From Chloranthus sessilifolius (Eukaryota > Streptophyta > Magnoliopsida > Chloranthales > Chloranthaceae), in the NCBI GenBank assembly GCA_021018995.1, contig CM037588.1, positions 143,611,725 to 143,675,724 of the forward strand: a stretch of 64,000 nucleotides of DNA, written 5' to 3'. The stretch's first letter is position 1. Each line of letters begins with the position of its first letter. A program made the translations under genes and the position numbers. The notes below the pieces were generated by a model, which ran no database searches, had not been told where the DNA came from, and worked only from the letters and a program-made list of their open reading frames with translations. Below are positions 48,540 to 59,486 of the stretch, piece after piece.

Positions 48540-49900
48540 GAGATAGCAGTTGTGCGAGACTTCGCCGACGTGTTTCCAGAGGAATTGCCTGGATTACCTC
48601 CAAAGAGAGAAGTAGAATTCGCCATTGACTTAGCACCAGGAACGGAGCCTATTTCGAAGGCACCTTATAGAATGGCTCCCGCTGAGTTAAAGGAATTGAA
48701 GGAACAACTACAAGAACTAATGGACAAGGGGTTTGTTAGACCGAGCGTGTCTCCATGGGGAGCACCGGTCTTGTTTGTCAAGAAGAAGGATGGGTCAATG
48801 CGGCTATGCATTGACTATCGACAATTGAATAAACTCACTGTGAAGAACCGCTACCCTTTGCCTAGAATTGACGATCTATTCGACCAACTGCAAGGAGCAA
48901 GGTATTTTTCCAAGATCGACCTGAGATCTGGGTATCATCAGTTGTGAGTTAAGGCTGAGGACATTCAGAAGACAGCTTTTCGGACGCGGTATGGGCACTA
49001 TGAATTCCTTGTGATGCCGTTTGGATTGACGAATGCTCCGGCGTCGTTTATGGATATGATGAACCGAGTGTTTAAACCACACTTGGACTCCTGCATCATA
49101 GTGTTTGTTGATGATATACTGATATACTCCAAATCCAAGACGGAACACGAAGAACATTTGGGGATTGCTCTACAGACGCTACGTGAACACCAATTGTACG
49201 CCAAACTCAGCAAGTGTGAGTTTTGGTTGGAAGAAGTTAGCTTTTTGGGACATGTTGTCTCAAAGCATGGTGTCACTGTAGATCCAGCAAAGATAGAAGC
49301 AGTGGTTAAATGGGAGCAACCAAAGACAGTGACCGATGTCCGAAGTTTTCTGGGCTTAGCAGGCTATTATCGACGTTTCGTCGAGGGGTTTTCAAAGATA
49401 TCGGGACCTCTCACAAAGCTGATACGAAAAGATTCGAGGTTTGAGTGGAGTGAGGCATGCAAGAAGAGTTTTCAAGAACTCAAAATGAGACTCACTTCGG
49501 CTCCAGTGTTAGCGATTCCTTCGGGCAGTGGAGGATACGCCGTGTACAGCGACGCGTCATACAATGGCCTTGGTTGTGTGCTCAACCAACACAAGAAGGT
49601 GATAGCTTACAGATCAAGACAGCTGAAAGAACACGAGAAAAATTACCCGACTCATGACTTGGAACTAGCAGCAGTCATTTTTGCGCTGAAGATTTGGAGA
49701 CATTACTTGTATGGTGAGACTTTTGAAATTTTCACCGATCATAAGAGCCTCCGATACCTGTTTACACAGAAAGAGCTCAACATGAGACAGCGCAGGTGGA
49801 TGGAATTCCTCAAGGATTATGATTGCTCCATACAATACCATCCAGGCAAGGCGAATGTAGTAGCCGATGCATTGAGTCGGAAAGGTTCAGCTCAGTTAGC
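48540..49900 (+). pseudogene. Element D reverse transcriptase and RNase H
   Basis: [95 protein letters not shown] and [12 protein letters not shown] (aspartates near 49110). RNase [36 protein letters not shown] and [20 protein letters not shown], ending [13 protein letters not shown]. The residues of a standard chromovirus polymerase are present. Almost uninterrupted. Confidence 0.93.
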
Positions 49901-50179
49901 TTGTTTGATTTTGGGTATGCACCGATGGAAATTATTGGAAGACCTGGCATTCTACGATGCGAACATTGAGTCAAAAGCCACCGGATCCTTTTTGGCTAAC
50001 ATATCAGTAAAGCCAGTGATATTTGAGCATATCCACGATCTACAGATGAAAGATCCGGCATTAACAAAGATTCATCAAGACGTGAGTGAAGGCATTAGGT
50101 CGGACTTCTCAGTAAAAGAAGATGGTTCGTTGTTGTTTAAAGGCCGTCTCTGCATTCCGGACAATGCCGATCTAAGACG

Positions 50180-51460
50180 AACGATTCTTGATGAGGCCCA
50201 TAAGTCAAATTATGCTATCCACCCTGGTAGCACCAAAATGTACCAAGATTTGAAAAAGAACTACTGGTGGAGAGGACTGAAGCAAGACGTGGCCGAGTAC
50301 GTGTCACGGTGTTTGACTTGTCAGCAAGTGAAGGTTGATCATAGACATCCTGCTGGACTATTGCAACCTTTACCAATCCCAGAATAGAAGTGGGAATCGA
50401 TCTCAATGGACTTCATTGTTGGATTACCCCGCATCGCCTAAGAGACACAATGCCATTTGGGTCGTCAGAGACCGATTGACAAGACTTTTGCCGTACAATA
50501 CTATGTATACAGCAGGAAGACTGGCAGACTTATACATGAAGGAAATTGTAAGATTACATGGGATTCCAAGCAGCATAGTTTCAGATCGTGACCCACTATA
50601 TACGTCCAAGTTTTGGAAGAAATTTCAAGAAGGAATGGGAACACGACTAGACTTTAGTTCAGCTTTCCATCCTCAAACTGATGGGCAGACAGAGCGAGTG
50701 AACCAAGTAATAGAAGACATGCTCAGAGCGTGCATGCTTGATATGCAAGGATACTGGGATGAGTATCTACCGATGCTCGAGTTCGCATACAACAACAGTT
50801 TCCAAACGAGCATTGGCATGGCACCGTATGAAGCTCTGTATGGACGACGATGCAAGTCACCCCTCAATTGGGAGGAAACAGGTGAGAAATTTGTGTTAGG
50901 GCCAAAACTACTTGAAGAAAATGCCACCGTCGTTCGAATAATCAGAGAAAGGCTGAAGTCAGCACAGAGTAGACAGAAAAGTTACGCCGACATGAAGCGG
51001 ACTAGTGTCGACTATAAAGCGGGTGAGCACGTGTTTGTGAAAGTGTCACCTATGAAAGGTGTAATGAGATTTGGTAAGAGAGGGAAGTTAAGTCCACGTT
51101 ATGTTGGACCATTTGAAATTTTGGGACGCGTGGGTGAAGTTGCATATCGCATTGGTTTACCACCGCTATTTGATCGAGTACATAACGTGTTCTACATTTC
51201 GATGCTCAGGAAGTACGTGAATGATCCGTCTCATGTATTAGGAAAGCAACCTATAGAGATGTGTGAGGACATGAGCATGATAGAGGAACTAGTGGAAATC
51301 TTGCATCGAAAGGAACAAGTACTGCGCACTAAAGTGATTCCCTTAGTGCTTGTTTGATGGAACAATCATCCAAAAGAAGAGGCTACTTGGGAATGAGAGG
51401 CCGATGTGAAAGAACAATATCCAGCCTTGTTTCCAACGACGTGAGAATCCAATGTAAACC
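50180..51460 (+). pseudogene. Element D integrase with chromodomain
   Basis: Zinc-binding part: [35 protein letters not shown]. Core: SDRDPLYTSKFWKKFQEGMG, HPQTDGQTERVNQVIEDMLR and MAPYEALYGRRCKSPLNWEE. GPF/Y region near 51110: SPRYVGPFEILGRVGEVAYR, then FYISMLRKYVNDPSHV. The chromodomain lies at about 51290-51440, starting EILHRKEQVLRTKVIPLV. Inferred role: insertion into the genome, with chromatin targeting by the chromodomain. Confidence 0.92.
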
Positions 51461-52490
51461 ACAAAAGTGTTCGTGGAATCTCCACGATCCTTGTAATTTA
51501 ATGGAAATTTTGCTCAAGAGTATGATTAAAGGAACAGATTTTTTCTGGTATATACATGACCAAGTGAATGTGTTTTTATGGATCTACGAACCACTTGATG
51601 CCATAAATTGTCAAAAAAAAAATAATAATAATCAAAGAACCAAAGAACTTGAAAAATCTGCAGAAATTGGGCAAAATCGACTAATCGAATTTCAAATCGA
51701 TTAATCGATTTGGAATTTCGATTAATCGATTTTGTTCGATTAGTCGACTGGCATGTGCCAGTGACTGGAAATTGAAATGAGAGTTAGAATATACATGGAA
51801 TGCAATTTCGATTGATCGAGTTATAATTTCGATTAATCGATTTGGGATCGATTAATCGATTTTGGGAATTCGATTAATCGATTTTGGGAATTCGATTAAT
51901 CGAATTGGGAATTCGATTAATCGAACTGCAAGTTCGATTAATCGAACAAGCTGGGAATGTTAGAAGAATTGGGAGTAAATTAATGAAATTTCGATTAATT
52001 GAAGCAGTGCCGATTAATCGATTTTGGATTTCGATTAATCGAACTAGACCTCGATTAATCGATTTACTAAAGGGACTTGGAAGAAATTGAAGTCAGATAG
52101 ACGATTTTGATTAATCGAAGTGAATTTCGATTAATCGATTTTGAAATTTCGATTAATCGAAATAGATTTCGATTAATCGAATACTTAAGGAATTCTGGAA
52201 ATTTAGAAGTTACTGCACGATTTCGATTAATCGAAGTGAAATTCGATTAATCGATTTTGGAATTTCGATTAATCGAAATGGATTTCGATTAATCGACTGG
52301 CTCGCACCAGTGAGCTCAAAAACTTAAATTTTTAAACGGATACGATTTCGATTAATCGAAATGATTTCGATTAATCGAATTTAACTTTCGATTGATTGAT
52401 TTGGGAAATCGATTAATCGATTTTGCGCGGCTTAACCTAGTTTTGAATCTCGATTAATCGATTCTGAATTTCGATTAATCGAGCCAGGGC
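51461..52490. repeat. Long TTCGATTAATCGAA palindrome array between pol and extra gene (D)
   Basis: After about 200 bases of spacer, 51673-52483 holds some thirty copies of TTCGATTAATCGAA and variants, spaced mostly 15-30 bases apart. It is the same motif as in D's LTRs, at the same relative place as the array in B. Apparent reading frames through it (for example repeated RLIEL) are translations of the repeat. Confidence 0.93.
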
Positions 52491-52728
52491 CTATATATAT
52501 AAAATTAGGGATTTCATTCCCCATTCGAAATCATTTCACCTTGAGATTTTTGGGCGTTTGACCTTCTTCTTCTTCTCCGACCATCCGACGCCCTAGGGTT
52601 GCATCTCCGTTAGTTTTTCAGCTTGTATTCGAGTTGTATCGCCTTCAAACCCACGGTAAACCCTAAATTTTTGTTGTCTTTTCAATTTGAATTAAAGGAA
52701 ACCCTAGATTTTTGTTATTTCACCAACC
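52491..52728 (+). promoter_or_regulatory. Candidate internal promoter and leader of element D extra gene
   Basis: Directly after the palindrome array is a textbook TATA box, CTATATATATAAAA (52491-52504). A pyrimidine-rich leader follows (CTTCTTCTTCTTCTCCGACC near 52562), then CACGGTAAACCCTAAATTT at 52652-52670 with a splice-donor-like G|GTAAAC and a telo-box AAACCCTA, and a second box AAACCCTAG near 52700. The extra gene begins at 52729. The arrangement is that of an ordinary plant promoter with a leader intron. Expression is inferred. Confidence 0.65.
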
Positions 52729-54203
52729 ATGCCGCCCAAAACCCGGTTGTCTTCGAAGAAGGCAACCTCTAAGTTGCCGGTTAGGCGTAAGAACGCCGCA
52801 CCACCACCACCTACCCCATCGCCGGTGAGGACTCCGTCACCGTCGACATCGGAGACCACCTCCGGCTCGACGAGCGCATCTATGCGCGAGTCTTCCCGTG
52901 AGTCCACGCCGATGCCCCCACCACCCACTAATGTGATACAACCAAATGAATGGTGGGCCGCAAAGACCTTTGAGGTCGAATACATTATCGACCCTACCCT
53001 ATTCACAAATCCCAATTTACCGGGCGAGACCCAATGGGCTCGAAATTACCTCAACAACGTCGGTCTCGGCAACCTTCTCAAACCAATCCGGGGTTCTTAC
53101 TACCCTAGATTGGTGAGATTATTCTATCAAGGGCTTGTGGATGGCCCGACCGACGATGTGATCAAGACCACTATTGAGGGTCGCGACTACACGATCACTC
53201 GTCGTCACATACACGAGGTGCTTGAATGCTACCTCGATTTTACCCCAGAGAACACCCTATTCCCACCCTTTGAGGAGGAACCTCGCTTCGAGGAGGTCAT
53301 GACTCGCATGACCAACGGCAAGAAGGGGTCGGGATCCTCCATCAAGAGGGTTGACCTTCCCCACTACATGTGGATGCTTGATTCGATAATCAAGTGTAAC
53401 TTATACCTGATGCGCCACGATACGGAGCGCGTAGACAAAGTGCAACAGGCACTTTATGCGGCCTTCTGTGGCCGATGGTTTGATGCTACCATGGTCATCC
53501 TAGAAGGGATGAGGTACATCAAGGGGAAGCTGATGAAGGGCAACCTACGGCCCAAGGAGAAGATGCCCTATGCTCGCCTTATATCGAGCATGTTGGAGTG
53601 CTACTCCAATGACCCATCCTACACCGTCTCTCCTCACGAGATGAGGGCTACGGACTGCGTGAAGACATTCTCTAGGTCTTCATGGGCCCGTAGCTATAAC
53701 CTACTAAAGCGGACCCTCACCACCCGGGTCCCGCCCAAGAGCAAAGCAGTAGCACCGCCACCACCCACCACCACAAAGAGACCCACCCATGGTGGGGCAC
53801 ACCCAATGAGCCTTCGGAGAGGGTTCCCTCTCATACGCAGCCTCACCGACGCCACCGCCCACCCGCCCATGACACCCACATCATCTTACACTGCTGCCGA
53901 TCATCTGGACCGACCATCGAGGAGGTGTTGGCCCGTATGGAGGCCAACAACGAAAGGATGAACCGGAGGATGGACTTCCTTCTCTTTCACACCCTCCGCC
54001 ACATCTACCCGACCGACTACCGCCACTACCTCGCCCAGGAGGAGGAGTGGATAGTCGGACGCATAGCCTTCCATAGAGGACCCGTCTTCCATCCCACCAC
54101 TGCAGACGCGGTTCCTTCCACATCTGCCTCCGCTCCGCCGACTGAGCCGCTTCCACCACACCCACCACATGCCGCAGCCCGGCTCCAGCCACCACCACGC
54201 TAG
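52729..54203 (+). pseudogene. Element D extra 3' gene (PF20167-like domain), best preserved copy
   Basis: It starts MPPKTRLSSKKATSKLPVRR, a basic NLS-like region, then a Pro/Ser/Thr-rich stretch. The conserved domain (about residues 65-320) includes NEWWAAKTFEVEYIIDPTLF, ARNYLNNVGLGNLLKPI, YYPRLVRLFYQGLVDG, TITRRHIHEVLECYLDF, KKGSGSSIKRVDLPHYMWML, FCGRWFDATMVILEGM and MPYARLISSMLECYS. A proline-rich tail and a helical segment (LARMEANNERMNRRMDFLLF) follow. The largest open stretch is 410 codons. It resembles the 'putative plant transposon protein' family (PF20167, from memory). No transmembrane segment is seen, which argues against an envelope protein. Function is unknown. Confidence 0.82.
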
Positions 54204-54564
54204 CCACTGTACTGCGTCACCTCAGAGGAGCTGCCCAATGCCAGACTGCACCAGCCAAGCGAGGGGACTGCATGAGTTTTATCTTTCTTTTGTATGAGTC
54301 ATGATTGTATAGATGTATATTTTGTACGCCAACTCATGTGGCGCCTTGTAAAAATTTTCTGATATTAATAGAAATCCAAAATTTTTTTGTGTACATTGTT
54401 CAAATTCGTCAAATTTAAATTCTATGCTGGTATATGTAACTAAATAAATACGTCTGAGTCTATTGGACAGCCTCACCTGAGAGTGTGGGGGGGGGAGCGA
54501 GAGAGACCCCGACCGACGAATCTTGGGTTATTTTTGAGGACGAAAATTCCCAAGGTGGGGAGGA
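54204..54564 (+). other. Element D 3' untranslated region and polypurine tract
   Basis: Short non-coding region ending TTTTTGAGGACGAAAATTCC and the purine tract AAGGTGGGGAGGA (54552-54564) directly before the 3' LTR. The same layout and wording occur in element B at 21151-21185. Confidence 0.9.
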
Positions 54565-57060
54565 TGTAATAGCCCGAAAAATTACGCTAAACTATGACCT
54601 TGAGATCCGTGCCCGATCGGTCACAGGTTTGACCAATTAGGAGTTCGATAGTTAGCGTAGAGTGTGATGAGTGAATGAGATGAGATGGTTTATGAAACCA
54701 TGTGGTGTGTGTTGTGAATCTGAAGTCACATACACCTATTGGGGTGCATGTGCTTAACACACAAGCTAGGGGGGGGGATAAAAGGGTTTAATAACCCTAA
54801 AATCAATAGTTTGGTTGTTGAGAGAGAAGTAAAGAAGAGAGAGAGAGGAGTAAAGAGGGTGATTAAGCAAGAAGTTATTGTGGGTGATTGGAAGGGGGAT
54901 TCAAGTATTAAAGAGGTTGATTCTGCGCAAAGAATCCGTTCAAGCCAAAGCTGGAACCCTAGCCTTCCAACCACTTGATTTGAAATCAATTTGAGATTGA
55001 TTCAAGGTAAATTTTTGTGAATAAAATGCATAGATTGTAGTTGAAAATGGTTTAAATCATAGGAAAATGGTTTAGAAAAATAGAGGAAAAAGTGTGGAAA
55101 AAGATTGAGAAGAACAGCCAAAAGGGGGTTGAATCTGACAATTTCGATTAATCGAAATTGGGTTTCGATTAATCGAAATTGGCCAAGAAGTTGAAAAGTT
55201 AGTGGACCCCGATTTCGATTAATCGAATTGGAGTTCGATTAATCGACTGGGAACCTCCAGTGGACCCCAGGGGCTGGAGGAAATGACTTGTAGAAAATCA
55301 ACTAATCGAAATGGGATTTCGATTAATCGATTTCAATTTTCGATTAATCGATTTGGGATCGATTAATCAATTTTAGGAACTCGATTACTCGAATTGAGAA
55401 TCGACTTGGCTGAACAGAGAATTTCGATTAATCGAATTAGGATTCTATTAATCGAATGAGAATCTCGATTAATCGATTTGAGAATCGATTAATCGATATT
55501 GACTTTCGATTAATCGATTTTGGAAATCGATTAATCGAATCAGATTTGATTAATCAATTTTGGAGTTCGATTAATCGACTGAGATAAATTATGTTAACTT
55601 TTGAGTTTGACTTTAAGATTCTTGGAGGGTCTTGGACCTTCTTTATTGCATCCTTTGTGATGTGTTTCACATGTTATGTGGTACCATAGGTGGTACGAGT
55701 GAGCTAGTGCACAAGGAGCCACGTGGGACCTTGATGCATTGATCAAATGAAGACTTGAGGTAGGGAACACCTTGAACATGTACTTTATTTTACAAGAGCA
55801 TGTATGTAGTGATATAGAATTCAATTCAAATGTTTTATTGCTTAAGAATTGTGAAAAGAGTGTGTGTGTGTGACATCCATAAGAGTAATTATAATGAGCC
55901 ATCCCCAGGGAATGATAAAGTGAAGAGATAAGGGCATCAGGTGTGATGCAAGTAAATGGATACATCCCAGGGATGTATCCACGATTGAATCATGTTTGAT
56001 AGGGCCTAACTGATATAAGATAGCACACTTACACGGTGAATAACTATATGTAAGGCACCGATATTTTTGTTATTTGAGGTTTGATAGGGTACCCCACCGA
56101 CGTGGCGGGATATCCACGACTGACACGGCAGGATATCCGTGACCGATACGGCGGCGAAACCGTAGGCCAGTGCGGAGGCTTATCCGTACACAGTAAGCAC
56201 ACCCCAGGGGTGTTGATTTGAGACAAGTGAAACCCCGCCACCAATCCCCAGGGGAAAGGGGCTTGGGTACTATATGGTATTCCCAGGGAATACGTTAAAA
56301 GTGTCTATATAGATGACGATGAAGGGTATCTCATCGGGGCTCGATGCTATATTGCTCGGGGATTACTTAAGTTGAAAGTTTAAGTTTTGCTTTAGGCCTT
56401 TTCAGCATCATTCATGAGTAAATAAAAGACACGAGTAAACTACCAGTAAAATGTAATACTTTTAACTGTTTCATCAATAACTGCATAGACACATCATGCA
56501 TGGCATATCATGGAATATATGTAGTAATAATTTGTATGTTCAACTGTGTTTTGTTCCCTATTGAGCTAGGATGTAGCTCACCCTATAGACTATACGTCGC
56601 AGGTCCACTACTAGCAGCTGCCGAGGCCTCAGGAGACGCTGACCCCGGTGAGTCGGACCTTGCTGCCGGAGACGAGTTAGAGCCACCTCCTGAGGACTTC
56701 TTCTAGAGGACTTCGTTGTGCCACTTTGAGGGCTTTTTGAGAGAGATTTGTACGGCTTTTTATGTCAAGCCTTGTTTTGTTTAACCATATATATATTGAG
56801 TTGGGATTATTCTTTTGGGACGAACCATCCGTGATGATTGCTATCGTCGATGGTTTGGATCGGTTCTCCATTCATGCAGAGGCATGAGGGTAGAACTGTC
56901 TTTTAGAGAACTGCTTTAATATAGATTTAAATTCCGCAATTTTGTTTATTATTCTATTTGATGCTTGATATACCAATGTTCCGTGCATAGCTAAGGGGCA
57001 CGGTCAAGATGATCGTACTGATAGCACGGGTTTTGGGGTGCCGAAATCCTGGCTGTCACA
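54565..57060 (+). repeat. Element D 3' LTR
   Basis: It begins TGTAATAGCCCG and ends GGCTGTCACA, followed by the target duplication CTACT. The palindrome array is at 55137-55580. The second half is almost identical to the 5' LTR. Most differences lie in the first quarter and the array. Confidence 0.94.
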
Positions 57061-57065
57061 CTACT

Positions 57066-57272
57066 AGAGATGGCTCCTTTGGAGCTGTCGATCACCTTTC
57101 CCTGTGGGACAAACTCTTACTTATCAAAACTTGCTACAATGGACCCTGTATCTTGCAGGTCTAGGATTTCTTAGTTGTGCTGATTCCATTCCCTGTCTTA
57201 TTCTTTCTTTGATTTTTAAATGACTTTTGCCACCAACCAATAAAGCAAGCAGCAACTAAGAATTCACTAACA
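57066..57272 (+). repeat. Element E 5' LTR, last piece
   Basis: The end of E's LTR after the insertion of D, closing AATTCACTAACA at 57272. It is followed by the six-base spacer AGTTTT and the primer site, exactly as in element C. Confidence 0.8.
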
Positions 57273-57278
57273 AGTTTT

Positions 57279-57295
57279 TGGCGCCGCTGCCGGGG
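57279..57295 (+). promoter_or_regulatory. Element E primer-binding site (aspartate tRNA type)
   Basis: TGGCGCCGCTGCCGGGG, six bases after the LTR end, matching the site of element C apart from one base. Confidence 0.9.
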
Positions 57296-57762
57296 ACAGA
57301 TGATCTATTAGTAGACCCTTAGTTTTTGTATTCTTAGTATTCTTTACAAATGTGAATAATTGATACTGCTGACATAATTGTGGACCTTTCTTGCAGATCT
57401 AGACAGCAGCAGTGAAGGACAGTTGGACTGCAATTGGAGCTTAGCTACCTCTGTTTGCAAACTCTCTGAGTTTTAAAGCTCTGTCTATCTTTCTTAAAAA
57501 ATTTTCTAGCAGTATCTAGGATAGTTTTAAATGTATTCTTTGAATAGCTGTAAAGTAGTTAGATAAATTTGTTAATTGTACAAATATTCTTTAGCAATGT
57601 GCCTGCAAGAAGCTTTCCTTGCTGTTGGTGTACTTGTATGCTAGGGAGGAGATCTCTCAGCCCTGCTTTAGAGCCTCTTAACCCTGAGTTAGAAAGGGGA
57701 AGGAGACTTAGAAGAGACAGGCACACCACAGGAGAGCCCCCAAGTGAATCTGTGACAACAAT
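57296..57762 (+). other. Element E gag leader
   Basis: Non-coding leader between the primer site and the gag start, A/T-rich in its second half. Probably contains the packaging signal. No gene seen. Confidence 0.5.
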
Positions 57763-59075
57763 TATGGGTGAAGAACAACCCAGAACCCTCAAGGAGTTGA
57801 ATGCTCCGGATGACTATAACTCCCCTTTTAGCATTCAATTCCCTGATGTTCAGGGGAACTACGAAATAAAAACTTCAATCATCCAGATGCTGCCCTCTTT
57901 CCATGGGCTTAGCAAGGAGGACCCTTACAAGCATATTGACCCGTTCTTGGCCTTGTGCACCACTTTTAATATCACTGGTTTAAGACCTGAGGCTACTCGG
58001 CTCAGACTCTTTCCCTTCTCTCTGAAGGATAGGGCCGGTACCTGGTTGACCACTCTTCCCAACAATAGCATTGCTTCATGGAAAGACCTACAAACCAAGT
58101 TCCTGACCAAGTTCTTCCCTGAGACCAAAACTAGCCAGTTGAGAAAAGAGATTCTTTCTTTTGCTCAATCCCCAACTAAGGATTTTAACCAGTCCTGGGA
58201 TAGGTTTAAAGAAATGCTCAAACAATGCCCCCATCACAAGATCCCAGAGTGGCAGCTTGTACAAAGCTTCTACAATGGGATTGATGAGAAAAATAGAGAT
58301 ATGGTCGATGCTTCCTGTGGTGGATCCTACATGCACAAGACTGCTGAGGAGGCATGGGAATTGTTTGAGGTGATTAGTGAGAATGCTTTTCAAAAGCCAT
58401 CCCTGGCAAGAACTGGTCAGGAATCTGAGTCAAAGGTGGGATCTGCTGCTGGATAAAGAGGAAAAGTTTATGTGGTGTCTGGGAATAATGACCTGTAGCT
58501 GCAGATGGCAAACCTCTCTATGAAGTTTGACAAATTACTGACTGTGATGCAACCCAGGATGGCTGCTCATGTGGCGGAGGCATGTCTGATATGCCAGTCC
58601 CCACAGCACACAGTAGAGGAATGTCCATCTGCAGGGCAATTTCCTGAATTGGTTTTGGAATATGCTACTACTGCTCAATCTTATGGCCAGCAACAATCAG
58701 GGGGCTACAACAGACAGCCATATGGATACCAGCACCAAAATGCTGGGTACCAATGGAGAGACCACCCAAATCTGAGGTGGAGGCAAGACAACTACATGCA
58801 GCCCCAACAGATGTTGGCCCTACCATAATGGCCACAACAGCAGTTCAATCAAGGAAATGCCCCTAGGTCTAACTTCCAGCACCATCAATAGCCCCATCAG
58901 CAACAAAATCAATTGGTCTTACCCCACTCTCAGCCCAGAAATACTTCTTTCGAGGACCAGGTCTTGACCTCACTGCAAAACCTGGGTTCCTTGGCTCAGA
59001 CTGTGAATTCTCATGGTCAGAGCATCAAGAAGATGGAAGAACAGATTGGCCAACTAGCGAATACCTTCGCATGTT
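57763..59075 (+). pseudogene. Element E gag (Athila type)
   Basis: It starts MGEEQPRTLKELNAPDDYNS at 57763 and follows C's gag closely: SIIQMLPSFHGLSKEDPYKH, LRLFPFSLKDRAGTWL, TKTSQLRKEILSFAQ, QCPHHKIPEWQLVQSFYNGI, then the knuckle-like CLICQSPQHTVEECP and the helical segment GQSIKKMEEQIGQLANTF. The capsid-like part is open over more than 200 codons. No protease or polymerase sequence follows. Instead the sequence passes into the motif region before the extra gene. Few breaks. Confidence 0.88.
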
Positions 59076-59486
59076 TCAAATATAATTGTGTGGGGTTCCT
59101 CGCGTAGTTTAAATGAACATCCAATCTCGCGACCCATTCAGCCTATTTAGCGAGCAAATATTTTTGAAGCACGTCGAGCTTTGCGACATTAAAAATCCAA
59201 CCCCGCGCTGCTTTTCTTTTATGTTTTCTCTTTCTTCTCCAGCCAGCAAAACCCTAGCTCTGACTCCCATCCATCTCTCTCCTCCAGCATCCAGTTCACA
59301 ATCCATCATTCACCTTCTCGCTCTGGGGACTTACTCTTAAAGCCTCTCCCATCAGTTGCCCCATGCTAAGAACTCTCACGGTCTCTTCCGCATCATATTC
59401 AATGAAACCCTAACTTTTAGGGTAAGCCTCAGCTCTCAACCTTTACTTTTCATTTTGCCAACTACCACTCACAGAGGAGATGTTCT
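59055..59486 (+). promoter_or_regulatory. Element E motif array and leader of extra gene
   Basis: From 59055 to 59210 there are about seven CTCGCG/TAGCGA/TTGCGA motifs, the same family as in E's LTR. Then comes a pyrimidine-rich leader with AAACCCTAG (about 59250) and AAACCCTAAC (about 59405), followed by TTTTAGGGTAAGCC (about 59416), a good splice-donor-like site. The extra gene starts soon after. Same order of parts as in D. Confidence 0.6.

Larger units (their letters stand above)
43908..57060 (+). mobile_element. Element D: Ty3/gypsy chromovirus (Tekay/Del-like) with extra 3' gene
   Basis: A 13.15-kb element with LTRs at 43908-46401 and 54565-57060, exact target duplication CTACT (43903-43907 and 57061-57065), a Met-tRNA primer site, gag, all pol domains, a chromodomain, a motif array and an extra gene. 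LTRs differ by about 2% by eye, so it is roughly under 1 million years old at 1.3e-8 per site per year. It is the best preserved element here, near whole with about five breaks. It is inserted in E's 5' LTR and related to element B. Confidence 0.95.

Noticed and set aside
51884-52090. Open frame with repeated RLIEL residues
   Set aside because: Translation of the TTCGATTAATCGAA array in D; no start context or family.
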